Shown piece by piece: positions 1 to 10,392 of a stretch of 46,718 nt of DNA. The notes beneath the pieces were generated by a model, which was given only the letters and a program-made list of their open reading frames with translations, did not search any database and was not told the DNA's origin. Source of the DNA: Flavobacteriaceae bacterium (GTDB taxonomy: Bacteria; Bacteroidota; Bacteroidia; Flavobacteriales; Flavobacteriaceae); assembly GCA_009926065.1 (NCBI GenBank), contig RFPP01000014.1, positions 1 through 46,718 on the forward strand, written 5' to 3'. Numbering within the stretch: position 1 is the first letter of the stretch; each line of letters begins with the position of its first letter. Made by a program: the position numbers and the translations under genes.

Positions 1-1758
<1,758 letters not shown>

Positions 1759-1783
1759 TTATGATTTTGAAATATTTTATAAA

Positions 1784-2260
1784 TTATTCCGACTCAATAA
1801 TGGTATTTATTTGTTTGAATAATTGTCCGTCACTTAAAATCGCGCCTTGTTGAATTAGCTGAAAAAGCGACTGATTTCTATCTTCGGAAAATTCTTTTTT
1901 TCCTATTTTAATCTCGATAGTTTCAGTAAATAGATTATCGCTCAACCAATGCAAACCTTCTTTTGTCAAGAAATCTACTTTTGGTACCAATGATTTCAAT
2001 ATGATTGATTTTACATAAGTATCATAACATTGGAAAAGAAAAATATGATTTTTGGAAAAATGTTCTAAATATTCTGTTTTTGAAAGGACTCCTTCCCAAA
2101 CTAAATCGGAGAAAACATCCAATTCTTGTTCGGCGACTTCAGGTTTTTCAATTTTGATTTGATCCCATTCAAATTTATCTATAGCTTGAGTTGCAAGAAA
2201 TTTGCTGAATTCAGCATGCATTTCTTCTAATTGTTCTTTAGTAAGTCTGGAGTATTTCAT
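1784..2260 (-). CDS. Conserved hypothetical protein, probably DUF6495 family
   Basis: A 158-residue soluble, acidic protein with no signal peptide or membrane segment. It starts with MKYSRLTKEQLEEMHAEF and contains KPEVAEQELDVFSDLVWEGV, which I recall from a small flavobacterial family annotated DUF6495 lying between ligA and rplI; that assignment is from memory, not from a search. Function is unknown. A possible -7 element TATTTTTG is at 2301-2308 on the same strand, so it may be transcribed alone, separately from the ribosomal operon, which ends in a terminator upstream. Confidence 0.8.
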   Translation of the reverse strand: MKYSRLTKEQLEEMHAEFSKFLATQAIDKFEWDQIKIEKPEVAEQELDVFSDLVWEGVLSKTEYLEHFSKNHIFLFQCYDTYVKSIILKSLVPKVDFLTKEGLHWLSDNLFTETIEIKIGKKEFSEDRNQSLFQLIQQGAILSDGQLFKQINTIIESE

Positions 2261-2340
2261 TTAAACTATTTTTATTTCACCCTCTGATAGGTATGCTTTA
2301 CAAAAATAAATCATTAAATATGAATTAAATTCAGATTAAA

Positions 2341-2367
2341 AAAAAATCCCGACTTTCATCGGGATTT
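2341..2367 (-). terminator. Rho-independent terminator after rplI
   Basis: On the minus strand a perfect nine-pair stem (AAATCCCGA / TCGGGATTT, six-base loop) is followed by a run of seven T, 20 bases after the rplI stop codon. It ends the rpsF-rpsR-rplI operon. Confidence 0.85.
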
Positions 2368-2386
2368 ATAAATATAAATTTAGAAA

Positions 2387-2830
2387 TTAAGCTTTTTCTG
2401 CAATGATTTCATAGGATAATTCAACAACTACATCTCTATGTAAACGAATAGTAGCTGAATATTTACCAACTCTTTTAACAATTCCACTCGTAATGAATTT
2501 TCTATCTATTTCATGACCGCATTTAGCAAGAGCTTCAGCGATATCGATATTGGTAATTGAACCAAATAATTTTTCACCACCTGCTTTAGCAAAGATTTTA
2601 ATTTCTAAAGCTTTCAAAGCTTCCGCTAATGCTTGAGCATCACTAACAATTTTAGCTTCTTTATGAGCTCTTTGCTTCAAATTTTCAGCTAGTACTTTCT
2701 TTGCAGAAGCAGTTGCTAATTGTGCATATCCTTGAGGGATTAAGAAATTACGACCATAACCATTTTTTACAGTTACTACATCGTCTTTAAATCCTAAGTT
2801 TTGAACGTCTTTTTTTAATATAAGTTCCAT
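2387..2830 (-). CDS. rplI: 50S ribosomal protein L9
   Basis: Large-subunit protein that binds 23S rRNA with its N-terminal domain, with a long central helix and a C-terminal domain. At 147 residues it has the normal length. The N-terminal signature MELILKKDVQNLGFKDDVV followed by the GYGRNFLIP motif is diagnostic. It is the last gene of rpsF-rpsR-rplI, 64 bases after rpsR, and is followed by a clear terminator. The 64-base leader holds an inverted repeat ending at the start codon (see findings). Confidence 0.98.
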   Translation of the reverse strand: MELILKKDVQNLGFKDDVVTVKNGYGRNFLIPQGYAQLATASAKKVLAENLKQRAHKEAKIVSDAQALAEALKALEIKIFAKAGGEKLFGSITNIDIAEALAKCGHEIDRKFITSGIVKRVGKYSATIRLHRDVVVELSYEIIAEKA

Positions 2831-2881
2831 GTTGTTGTCCTTTTTTATTAGAAGTTAGTCCCGCAGTAGCGAAACAACAAC
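2831..2881 (-). promoter_or_regulatory. Possible rplI leader stem next to the start codon
   Basis: In the rpsR-rplI gap, minus-strand GTTGTTGT (2881-2874) can pair perfectly with ACAACAAC (2838-2831), whose last base touches the rplI ATG. The enclosed 35 bases contain a fragment resembling the interspersed TAGtCCCG repeat. Pairing could hide the initiation region, but the arms are low-complexity repeats, so it may be chance. Confidence 0.3.
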
Positions 2882-2894
2882 TGTTAATTTTTAA

Positions 2895-3191
2895 TTATTT
2901 TAATAAATCCGCCACATATGGCATTAAAGCTAAGTGACGTGCTCTTTTAATAGCTACTGAAACTTTTCTTTGGTATTTTAATGAGGTTCCTGTTAAACGA
3001 CGAGGAAGAATTTTTCCTTGCTCATTAACGAATTTTAATAAGAAATCTGCATCTTTATAATCAATATATTTGATGCCCGATTTTTTGAAACGACAATATT
3101 TTTTTAATTTATTTGTTTCTATGTTTAAAGGAGTAAGATATCTGATATCTCCATCTTTTTTACCTGAAGCCGATTGTTGTAATGTTGACAT
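2895..3191 (-). CDS. rpsR: 30S ribosomal protein S18
   Basis: Small-subunit protein that pairs with S6 on the platform. 98 residues, with a short N-terminal extension before the core. The family core is visible: [16 protein letters not shown], then [20 protein letters not shown] and the basic tail [20 protein letters not shown]. It starts five bases after the rpsF stop, which fits co-transcription and the usual S6-S18 pairing. Confidence 0.97.
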   Translation of the reverse strand: MSTLQQSASGKKDGDIRYLTPLNIETNKLKKYCRFKKSGIKYIDYKDADFLLKFVNEQGKILPRRLTGTSLKYQRKVSVAIKRARHLALMPYVADLLK

Positions 3192-3196
3192 AATTA

Positions 3197-3538
3197 TTAT
3201 GCTTTAAATGATTTTAACTTAGCTCTTCTTCTTTCTGCCCAAGAAATTGCGTGTTTATCTAAACTTACGGTTAAGAAACGCATAACTCTCTCGTCACGTC
3301 TGAATTCAGTTTCAAATGCAATTAGAACATCTGCTGCAACTTTGAATTCAAATAAATGGTAAAAACCACTTTTTTTGTGTTGAATTTCGTAGGCCATTTT
3401 TTTTAGGCCCCAATCCTCTTTGGCTACAATTTCTCCTCCTCTGGATGTAAGAAAATCTTCAAATTTGCTTACTGTTTCCTTTACCTGAACTTCAGATAAA
3501 ACGGGATTTAAAATGAAAACAGTTTCATAATGATTCAT
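3197..3538 (-). CDS. rpsF: 30S ribosomal protein S6
   Basis: Small-subunit protein that binds 16S rRNA as a heterodimer with S18. 113 residues, starting [16 protein letters not shown], with the [25 protein letters not shown] segment typical of bacterial S6 and the late VMRFLTV strand. First gene of the operon with rpsR and rplI; a good promoter lies 30-60 bases upstream. Confidence 0.97.
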   Translation of the reverse strand: MNHYETVFILNPVLSEVQVKETVSKFEDFLTSRGGEIVAKEDWGLKKMAYEIQHKKSGFYHLFEFKVAADVLIAFETEFRRDERVMRFLTVSLDKHAISWAERRRAKLKSFKA

Positions 3539-3568
3539 AAAAATTTTATTTTATTGTTAAATTGGATG

Positions 3569-3599
3569 CAAAAGTAGATTATATTTTTGAATTGACAAA
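3569..3599 (-). promoter_or_regulatory. Promoter of rpsF-rpsR-rplI
   Basis: Minus-strand TTTG (3599-3596), 19-base spacer, then TACTTTTG (3576-3569) matches the Bacteroidota -33/-7 pattern. Transcription would start about 25 bases before the rpsF ATG. Confidence 0.7.
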
Positions 3600-3671
3600 C
3601 AAACTTTCTAAATTTCTTTGTTGGTGCTTAAAATCGAATAAAAATAAAGCTCAATTAATGTAATTATCTAA

Positions 3672-5852
3672 TTAGAAGCTATACTTTATATTGATCCCGT
3701 TCCAAAAATAGGCTCTACTCGATCCTGGATTTACATCAGCTGCCATACCAGTAGGAAATCCATTTCCTGGATCAAAATCATTGATATTACTTCCTAAAAA
3801 CAGAAAGGTATAATTGATTTGATTAGTTAGATTATTTCCAGCAACAAAAATATCAAAGTTCAACTTTTTATTATCTGTAGTAAATTTATAACCCAATTTT
3901 GAATTTAACAGTCCGAAACCATTGACGCTATTTGTATTTGCAAAATCAGAAAAAACCTCACTTAAATAGTTAAATGTTGTGTTCAAGTAAATTCCTTTAG
4001 GCGATTGAAAATCGAACCCTATTGAATATTTCTGTTTTGGAATTCCAACTACTGTTTTATTAGAAAAATCAGATAAAATCCCTCCTACTCTTGTTGAAAA
4101 ATCAATGTATTTGAAATCAAAATATGAAAAATTTACAAATGATGTAATTTTTGAAAGAATTGGATTTGATTTCATTTCATGAACATATCCTACACTTGCT
4201 TCCAAACCTCTATTCAATTGATTTCCGGTATTTGCAGTAAAAGTATAATTTCCACCGGCAGGATTTGGAGCACTTAATTGAGTTAATTTATTATTGATAT
4301 TTATATTAAAAAGTGAAACTTGATAATCAAATCGTGTATTAAATAATAACCCTTGAACAGAAAACTCGAGCATTTTGGCTTTTTCTGCAACTAAGTCATC
4401 ATTGGTCTTATTCAATGCAGCAATAAAAGAGTTAGCAGCTGTTGGCGCATTGTAGCCTTCACTGTAACTAAGATTAAAAATTTGATCTTTATATGTTTTT
4501 TGAATAGCAATATGTGGATTATAAGAAGTAGTAAATGATTTACTAAATGAAGTATTATTAGAATTTCCAGTAATCAAACCTGGGAGAGCCAATAAATCAA
4601 TTCGGTCATAATCAATTTTATTTGCACTTACACCTATTATTAATGATAAATCGAACTTTTTAAAATTAACTCGATTGTGTATGAATATGGATTGCTGATT
4701 GGTAGTATATTTATAATAATTCCCAGGAGCAATTGGTGAAACCAAAAATGGATTATTTAAGTCGCCCGAAAATCTGAAATTAGATATTAACGACTTGCAC
4801 TGCTGTATTTCTGTTCCAAAGTCCATTACATTTTCAATAGCATTTGAAATATCATTTGACTTTGTAAAAACAGAACGCAAACCATAATTTGGAGAACTAA
4901 ATTGTTCGGAAGCACCTGCTACTAACCTTTCAGATTCAGTACCAGAATAAAAGAGAACAGTCGAATTTTTAAATGTATTGGTGAAATTAAAATTATTAGT
5001 AATCCCAAAACGAGAGGATTGCATATTTAAATGTGCATTTTTCCTAAGGTAAGCATCATTTCCAGGATCATAATTTATATAATAATAAGAATACGGTATT
5101 TGACCTGATATACCTTCATGAGAATAATTATGACTCAAAAATACTGAAACGGATTGCTTATCAGTAAATTTAAAATCTCCTTTGTAGGTAACGAAATTTT
5201 TTAAACTCTGACCATTAGGACGATATCCATTCGATTGCAAGTGACCAAAATTAACAAACATTGAGGTATTATCTGTAACATAGTCCAACCGCGTGTTGGA
5301 TTGAACCAAATTAAAAGTACCTGTGGTAGTATTTTGAGTTAAAGATATCCCTTTTTCCTCAGAGTTCTTCAAATAAAAACGTACTACTCCACCTACTCCT
5401 GAGCCATACATTGTAGAAGCTGGTCCTTTAATAACATCCATTTTATCAACTATTGAAAAATCAACATCATCTAATATTGTAACTCCCTCAGCGTTAGTTA
5501 AAGGCATTTGGTTATAGTAGACTTTGATTCCCCAATTATTAAACTTTTGATCGTTTCCATAGCCTCTAATCACAATTCTTTGGCCTCCTAATTGTGTTCT
5601 TTTGTCCACTTGAACTCCAGCCATGACTCCTAAACTTTGTTCTAAAAAAGAAGGATTGTTTCTATTTATTTCTTCAGTCGTTAACAGCTCTGTAGATTGA
5701 CCATGACGCTTAAATTCATTTCTTTCTTTCAAAGTCTTTTGACGTGAGTTAACAATAATATTTTTTAATTGATTAATTGAATCTTGCTTAGTTTGAGCAA
5801 TTAAATTCAAAGTAAAAAAAGTAACCATCAACACTACAATTTTTGTTTTCAT
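3672..5852 (-). CDS. TonB-dependent outer-membrane receptor, FecA/siderophore-like
   Basis: Energy-coupled outer-membrane transporter, 726 residues. A signal peptide (MKTKIVVLMVTFFTLNLIAQ) is followed by a short stretch with a TonB-box-like region, a plug domain (residues about 55-160) with GGQRIVIRGYGNDQ, VDKMDVIKGPASTMYGSGVGG, and a beta-barrel ending in an aromatic C-terminus (NGINIKYSF). The IRGYG and GPASTMYGSG segments are typical plug motifs. There is no SusD partner, which argues for iron-complex or small-molecule uptake rather than glycan import. The substrate cannot be told from sequence. It lies 47 bases downstream of priA; I found no separate promoter or riboswitch. Confidence 0.9.
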   Translation of the reverse strand: MKTKIVVLMVTFFTLNLIAQTKQDSINQLKNIIVNSRQKTLKERNEFKRHGQSTELLTTEEINRNNPSFLEQSLGVMAGVQVDKRTQLGGQRIVIRGYGNDQKFNNWGIKVYYNQMPLTNAEGVTILDDVDFSIVDKMDVIKGPASTMYGSGVGGVVRFYLKNSEEKGISLTQNTTTGTFNLVQSNTRLDYVTDNTSMFVNFGHLQSNGYRPNGQSLKNFVTYKGDFKFTDKQSVSVFLSHNYSHEGISGQIPYSYYYINYDPGNDAYLRKNAHLNMQSSRFGITNNFNFTNTFKNSTVLFYSGTESERLVAGASEQFSSPNYGLRSVFTKSNDISNAIENVMDFGTEIQQCKSLISNFRFSGDLNNPFLVSPIAPGNYYKYTTNQQSIFIHNRVNFKKFDLSLIIGVSANKIDYDRIDLLALPGLITGNSNNTSFSKSFTTSYNPHIAIQKTYKDQIFNLSYSEGYNAPTAANSFIAALNKTNDDLVAEKAKMLEFSVQGLLFNTRFDYQVSLFNININNKLTQLSAPNPAGGNYTFTANTGNQLNRGLEASVGYVHEMKSNPILSKITSFVNFSYFDFKYIDFSTRVGGILSDFSNKTVVGIPKQKYSIGFDFQSPKGIYLNTTFNYLSEVFSDFANTNSVNGFGLLNSKLGYKFTTDNKKLNFDIFVAGNNLTNQINYTFLFLGSNINDFDPGNGFPTGMAADVNPGSSRAYFWNGINIKYSF

Positions 5853-5899
5853 TTTTGCATTATTATTTTTTAAGGAGTAAATTATAATCAGTCAAACTA

Positions 5900-8350
5900 C
5901 TAAAAATCAACATTAACGATTACTTTTATGGATCTGTAAGAAGAAATTGCTTCAAAACTATTGAGAATTTTAACAAGTGTATTTTTAGTAGTTACAATAG
6001 ATGTTTTTGCGGGAATTTTAATCATAATTGTTCGAATATATTCATTACGAATTCTGCTGATTGCTGGTTCCTCAGGTCCTAATACCGGCATTGGTAAACT
6101 TTGCTGCATCACCTGATACAACCACATTGATCCTTCTTTTAACTTATCGTAATCGCGGTGTTTCAAGGTAAGTTTAATTAATTTATAAAAAGGAGGATAT
6201 TTATATAATTCACGTTCCAATAATTGCTCTTTAAACATTGATTGATAATCATTTCGCATTACTTGCTGTATCGTGTTATGCAAGGGCATGTAGGTTTGAA
6301 TTATCACTTTTCCCTGTTTTTTTGACCTTCCTGAACGACCTGAAACTTGAGCCATCATTTGAAAACTTCTTTCAAAAGCCCTAAAATCTGGATGATATAG
6401 CATGTTATCGGCGTTCATAATACCTACCAAAGTAACATTTTCAAAATCCAAGCCTTTTCCTAACATTTGGGTTCCAACCAATATATCAATTTCTCGATTT
6501 TTAAAACCATCAATTATTTTTTCAAATCCAAATTTGCCTCTCGTTGTATCTTGATCCATTCTACCAATCTTATGACTAGGAAAAAGGGCAACTAACTCTT
6601 GTTGAATTTGCTCAGTTCCAAAACCCTTTGTGGTTAAATTTACACTCGAACATGCATGACAATTAGAAGGTTTTGCAATGAAATAACCACAATAATGACA
6701 TCGTAATTGATTTTTATGCTTGTGGTAGGTTAAACTCACATCACATTGTTGACATTGAGGAACGTGACCACAAGTCAAACATTCCAATAATGGAGAATAG
6801 CCTCGGCGGTTTTGAAACAAAATTACCTGCTCGCCAAGTGTCACTGATTTCGAGATTTCTTGAATTAATACTTCGCTAAAATGACCTGTCATTTTTTTTC
6901 TAAAATACTTATCTTTAAGATCTACTAATTCAATAACAGGTAGCGTTACATTTCCGTATCTTTCTACAAGCGAAACCAATCCATACTTCCCATTAATAGC
7001 ATTATTGTAGGATTCTAAACTGGGTGTTGCAGACCCTAAAAGCACCTTCGACTTTTGCAGACCAGCTAAAAAAATTGAGGCATCACGAGCGTGATATCTT
7101 GGTGCTGGGTCAACTTGTTTAAAGTTTTGTTCGTGTTCTTCATCAACAATTATAAAACCTAAATTTTGAAAAGGTAAAAATAAAGCCGACCTCGCTCCTA
7201 TTACTATCTGCGATTTTTCAGAGTTATTAAGTACCTGATGCCAAACCTCAACTCTTTCATTATTGCTGTTTTTAGAATGAAAAACAGCTACTTTATTACC
7301 AAAATGAGTTCGTAATCTTCCAACTAATTGGGTAGTTAAAGCAATTTCTGGTAATAAATATAGAACTTGATTTCCTTTTGCAAGGTAATCTTCAATCAAC
7401 TTAATATATATTTCTGTTTTACCACTTGCAGTTACGCCATGAAGTAAACAAACATCTTTACTGGTTAATGATTCTTTAATCGAATTGAATGCTTTATCCT
7501 GAGTTGAACTCAATTTTAATTCGCCTTCATTCGAATCACCTTGAAAATTAACACGATCTTCTTTAAGGTAATATTCTTCAAAAATATTTTTATCAATTAG
7601 GGCTTTAATAATTACAGTTGTGGATTGTGAGGATTCAGATAGTTTTTTAACAGTAATCGGTTTCTTTTCAGTGGCTGTTAATTGAAAATAAGATAAAATA
7701 ACTTCCTTTTGTTTGGAAGCCCCTTTTAACGTTTCCAGTAATTGCTGTAAACCATTATTAGAATCAAATTCCTTATTTAAACGAACGTAACGAACTAATT
7801 TAGGTTTGTATGATTCTTGTATTTCCTCTTGCAAAACCAGTATATTTTTATCAATTAGTTTTTGAAGAATGGGAAAAACATTTTTTTTATTTAGTATTGA
7901 AATAATGTCTTGAACCTTGAGCGAACTCTGGTACTGTAGCGCTTGATATATTAAATACTCATCGTCATTAAGTAGAGATTCATCAACATGAATATTTTGT
8001 TTTTGAGAAATTAACGTTTCGCTTTCTAATAATAATGCACTTGGAATTGCTCCACGAAATACATCACCAATAGCACACATATAATAAGAGGCAATCCATT
8101 GCCAATGTGCAATTTGAGTTGGTGTTACTAAAGGTTTATCATCAAGAATTTGATGAATTTCTTTAGCGTCATATAAGGTTGGAGGGTTTTGATGTATTTC
8201 AATAACTAATGCCGTGTATATTTTACTTTTACCAAAAGGAACTGCCACGCGCATTCCTTTTTTTAAATAATGATATTCTGTTTCAGAAACACTATAAGTA
8301 AAAGTTTTTGCAAGAGAAAGGGGTAAAATTACTTCAACGAAAAATTGCAT
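5900..8350 (-). CDS. priA: Primosomal protein N' (PriA helicase)
   Basis: 3'-5' superfamily 2 helicase that recognises stalled forks and reloads the replisome. 816 residues. The N-terminal 3'-DNA-end-binding domain is followed by a winged helix, Walker A GVTASGKT (G305, K311) and DEEH box (403-406). The zinc-binding insert carries eight cysteines (CLTC, CQQC, CHYC, CHAC), and helicase motifs V-VI end with QVSGRSGR. All catalytic features are intact. Its start lies five bases after the stop of the DUF2147 gene, so they are probably co-transcribed. Confidence 0.96.
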   Translation of the reverse strand: MQFFVEVILPLSLAKTFTYSVSETEYHYLKKGMRVAVPFGKSKIYTALVIEIHQNPPTLYDAKEIHQILDDKPLVTPTQIAHWQWIASYYMCAIGDVFRGAIPSALLLESETLISQKQNIHVDESLLNDDEYLIYQALQYQSSLKVQDIISILNKKNVFPILQKLIDKNILVLQEEIQESYKPKLVRYVRLNKEFDSNNGLQQLLETLKGASKQKEVILSYFQLTATEKKPITVKKLSESSQSTTVIIKALIDKNIFEEYYLKEDRVNFQGDSNEGELKLSSTQDKAFNSIKESLTSKDVCLLHGVTASGKTEIYIKLIEDYLAKGNQVLYLLPEIALTTQLVGRLRTHFGNKVAVFHSKNSNNERVEVWHQVLNNSEKSQIVIGARSALFLPFQNLGFIIVDEEHEQNFKQVDPAPRYHARDASIFLAGLQKSKVLLGSATPSLESYNNAINGKYGLVSLVERYGNVTLPVIELVDLKDKYFRKKMTGHFSEVLIQEISKSVTLGEQVILFQNRRGYSPLLECLTCGHVPQCQQCDVSLTYHKHKNQLRCHYCGYFIAKPSNCHACSSVNLTTKGFGTEQIQQELVALFPSHKIGRMDQDTTRGKFGFEKIIDGFKNREIDILVGTQMLGKGLDFENVTLVGIMNADNMLYHPDFRAFERSFQMMAQVSGRSGRSKKQGKVIIQTYMPLHNTIQQVMRNDYQSMFKEQLLERELYKYPPFYKLIKLTLKHRDYDKLKEGSMWLYQVMQQSLPMPVLGPEEPAISRIRNEYIRTIMIKIPAKTSIVTTKNTLVKILNSFEAISSYRSIKVIVNVDF

Positions 8351-8355
8351 TTATT

Positions 8356-8784
8356 TTATTTTACACGTTCCCAATATTGCGTTCTACCAATAAGAGAAAT
8401 TCCTAAATAACCTCGAACTTTGAGTTTGTTTGGGCTTTCCAATTCAATATAACATTTATATAATTTTCCAGATTTTGGATCAAGAATTTTACCATCGTTA
8501 TATTCTGACCCGTCTTTTACTAATCCTTTAATTATTATTAATCCTAAAACGGGTTTATTGAAATCTTCTCCAGGACAATCTTTGCAGGTATTATTTCGAT
8601 TTTTTGGATTCAATATTTCAACAATTTTACCATAAATTTTATTGTTATATTCATATATTTCCACTACAGATAATGCTTTTCCTGTTACTTCATCGATAGT
8701 ATTCCATTTACCTAAAACGCCACGACTTTGAGCGTAAAAATTGATTGATGAAAAGATTAAAATTAAAAATAAAAGTTTTTTCAT
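8356..8784 (-). CDS. DUF2147 secreted protein
   Basis: 142 residues with a signal peptide (MKKLLFLILIFSSINFYAQ) and the DUF2147 pattern: GVLGKWNTIDEVTGKALSVV near the start, a CKDCPGE pair of cysteines, then DGKILDPKSGKLYKC and the C-terminal GRTQYWERVK. Small beta-rich periplasmic or outer-membrane-associated protein; its function is not established. It precedes priA by five bases, although the functional link is unclear. An interspersed palindromic repeat lies immediately upstream. Confidence 0.88.
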   Translation of the reverse strand: MKKLLFLILIFSSINFYAQSRGVLGKWNTIDEVTGKALSVVEIYEYNNKIYGKIVEILNPKNRNNTCKDCPGEDFNKPVLGLIIIKGLVKDGSEYNDGKILDPKSGKLYKCYIELESPNKLKVRGYLGISLIGRTQYWERVK

Positions 8785-8801
8785 GATTTATAAGGTTTTT
8801 T

Positions 8802-8867
8802 AGCCCCGATAGCAGCGATATCCCAAACTTTTTAGGTTGGATTTAGCGGATAGCGGGAATAGCTTCA
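8802..8867. repeat. Interspersed palindromic repeat, copy A
   Basis: Begins TAGCCCCGATAGCAGCGAT, has a central imperfect hairpin (ATCCCAAAC / GGTTGGAT) and ends AGCGGATAGCGGGAATAGC. The outer CCCG and CGGG edges are complementary. A related copy is at 45219-45285, and a fragment at 2856-2875. It lies in the gap between the BrkB-family and DUF2147 genes. Confidence 0.7.
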
Positions 8868-8885
8868 AAAGAAACTAATTATTAA

Positions 8886-9785
8886 TTATTTATTATTTTT
8901 TAACTTACTAATTATTGAGTTTAATTCAAATCCTAATAACAAAATCATACAATTAATCCATATGTAAAACATCATGATCAATAATGTACCAATTGAGCCA
9001 TAAAGTTCGTTATATTTTGAAAATTTAACAACCCAAATACCAAAAAAATAGGATGAAATTATAACCAAAATAGTAGTAAAAATTGAACCTATAGTTATTA
9101 ATGATTGTTTATCCTTATTTTTTGTTCCAAATTTAAATAAAATAGAAATAGTAATTAGTATCATCAAAATTACAAAAGCATATCGACTTAATATAATTAT
9201 TGATAGTGTATCGCTTAATACATCCTGAATGATTGTTTTTTGAATAAATACCTCAAAAATAACAATTGCAGCTACAGTGATTAAAAGTAACAAGGATAGT
9301 AATAATGATAAAGCTAATGCAATTAAATATTGCTGTAGAAAACCTCTTTTAACCAAAACATGTCGGGAGGATTCAAAACCACCAAGAATTGCGTTAAGTC
9401 CATTGGCCATTAAAAATATTGACAATAAAAAACCAGTTGATAATAATCCAGATTGACTATTATTTAGAATATCGTTAATAATTGTAAAAATAGCATCATA
9501 GGTATTTGGCGGTACCCCATCTTTTACAAATTCTAGAAAGTCGGCTTGAAAACCATCGATAGGTATGTAAGGTATTAAATTTAATATAAATAATGCAAAT
9601 GGAAAAAGTGCCATAAAAAAACTAAATGCTACTGAACTTGCATGATAGGAAAGTGCCCCCTCAAAAATTCCTATGGAGTACATTTTGATTAAATCATAAA
9701 AAGACAAGCCATGGAGCCACATTGGTTTGATTCGTTGTAGCACATGAATTATATTTCTTAATACAGGAATTTCTTCAAATTTCAT
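8886..9785 (-). CDS. YihY/BrkB-family inner-membrane protein
   Basis: 299 residues, integral membrane protein with about six hydrophobic helices. Family features include ALSYHASSVAFSFFMALFPFALFILNLIPYIP near residue 45, a central LLSTGFLLSIFLMANGLNAILGG and the C-terminal GTLLIMMFYIWINCMILLLGFELN. The family was once called ribonuclease BN by mistake; its real function is unknown and a transport role is only suggested. Separated from the DUF2147 gene by a 100-base gap holding repeat copy A. Confidence 0.92.
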   Translation of the reverse strand: MKFEEIPVLRNIIHVLQRIKPMWLHGLSFYDLIKMYSIGIFEGALSYHASSVAFSFFMALFPFALFILNLIPYIPIDGFQADFLEFVKDGVPPNTYDAIFTIINDILNNSQSGLLSTGFLLSIFLMANGLNAILGGFESSRHVLVKRGFLQQYLIALALSLLLSLLLLITVAAIVIFEVFIQKTIIQDVLSDTLSIIILSRYAFVILMILITISILFKFGTKNKDKQSLITIGSIFTTILVIISSYFFGIWVVKFSKYNELYGSIGTLLIMMFYIWINCMILLLGFELNSIISKLKNNK

Positions 9786-9849
9786 TAATAATTTAATTTT
9801 TACAAAATGCTAATTTAGAATTAATTTTCTATTCTGAAAGCATCTTTGT

Positions 9850-9882
9850 TTTGTATTTAATATAAATAGTTTATTATCTTTG
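9850..9882 (+). promoter_or_regulatory. Promoter of the PyrR-like gene
   Basis: TTTG at 9850-9853 and TATCTTTG at 9875-9882 (21-base spacer) match the Bacteroidota -33/-7 consensus. The predicted start of transcription is only a few bases before ATG 9895. The TTG in this box would otherwise be read as an upstream start codon. Confidence 0.6.
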
Positions 9883-9894
9883 AAAAAAAATATT

Positions 9895-10392
9895 ATGGTC
9901 CATAACATCATACTTAACAATCAAGAAATTAAGCATAAAATTACTCGTATTGCTTACCAAATTTACGAGACTTTTGTGGATGAAGAGGAAATTGTTATTG
10001 GCGGAATTGCTTCCAATGGATTCGTTTTTGCTAAGAAAATAGCAACTGAGTTGGAAAAAATTTCTAAAATTAAAATTATTTTGTGCGAAGTTTACATCAA
10101 TAAACAAAATGTAAATACTCCAATTACTACATCTATTTCTTTAGAACAATATCAAAATAAGGGGTTGGTTTTAGTTGATGATGTTTTAAATTCTGGGACA
10201 ACTTTAATTTACGGTGTTAAGCATTTCTTGGAAGTACCATTAAAAAAGTTAAAAACAGCCGTTTTAGTCGATCGAAATCACAAAAAATATCCAGTAAAAG
10301 CTGATTTTAAAGGGATTTCACTTTCTACATCTTTACATGAACACGTTCAAGTAGTTTTTGATGAAAAGGGTGACTACGCTTATTTAAACTAA
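9895..10392 (+). CDS. PyrR-like type I phosphoribosyltransferase
   Basis: 165 residues from ATG 9895; the longer in-frame TTG start at 9880 lies inside the promoter box and is unlikely. The PRPP-binding loop LVLVDDVLNSGTTL is intact. Aligned by eye, it matches PyrR at 39712-40263 along most of its length: ILNNQEI/LLTSKEV at the start, the VDDVLNSG/IDDVLYTG loop, VDRNHKKYPVKADFKG/IDRRFSRDLPIQPDYRG and a shared C-terminal YL. It lacks part of the PyrR middle loop. It probably acts on a nucleobase, but which one is unknown. Convergent with aroK, overlapping by nine bases. Confidence 0.85.
   Translation: MVHNIILNNQEIKHKITRIAYQIYETFVDEEEIVIGGIASNGFVFAKKIATELEKISKIKIILCEVYINKQNVNTPITTSISLEQYQNKGLVLVDDVLNSGTTLIYGVKHFLEVPLKKLKTAVLVDRNHKKYPVKADFKGISLSTSLHEHVQVVFDEKGDYAYLN

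Noticed and set aside
9874..10107. Minus-strand 77-residue frame across the PyrR-like gene
   Set aside because: Lies wholly antisense to a recognised phosphoribosyltransferase gene and shows no family features.
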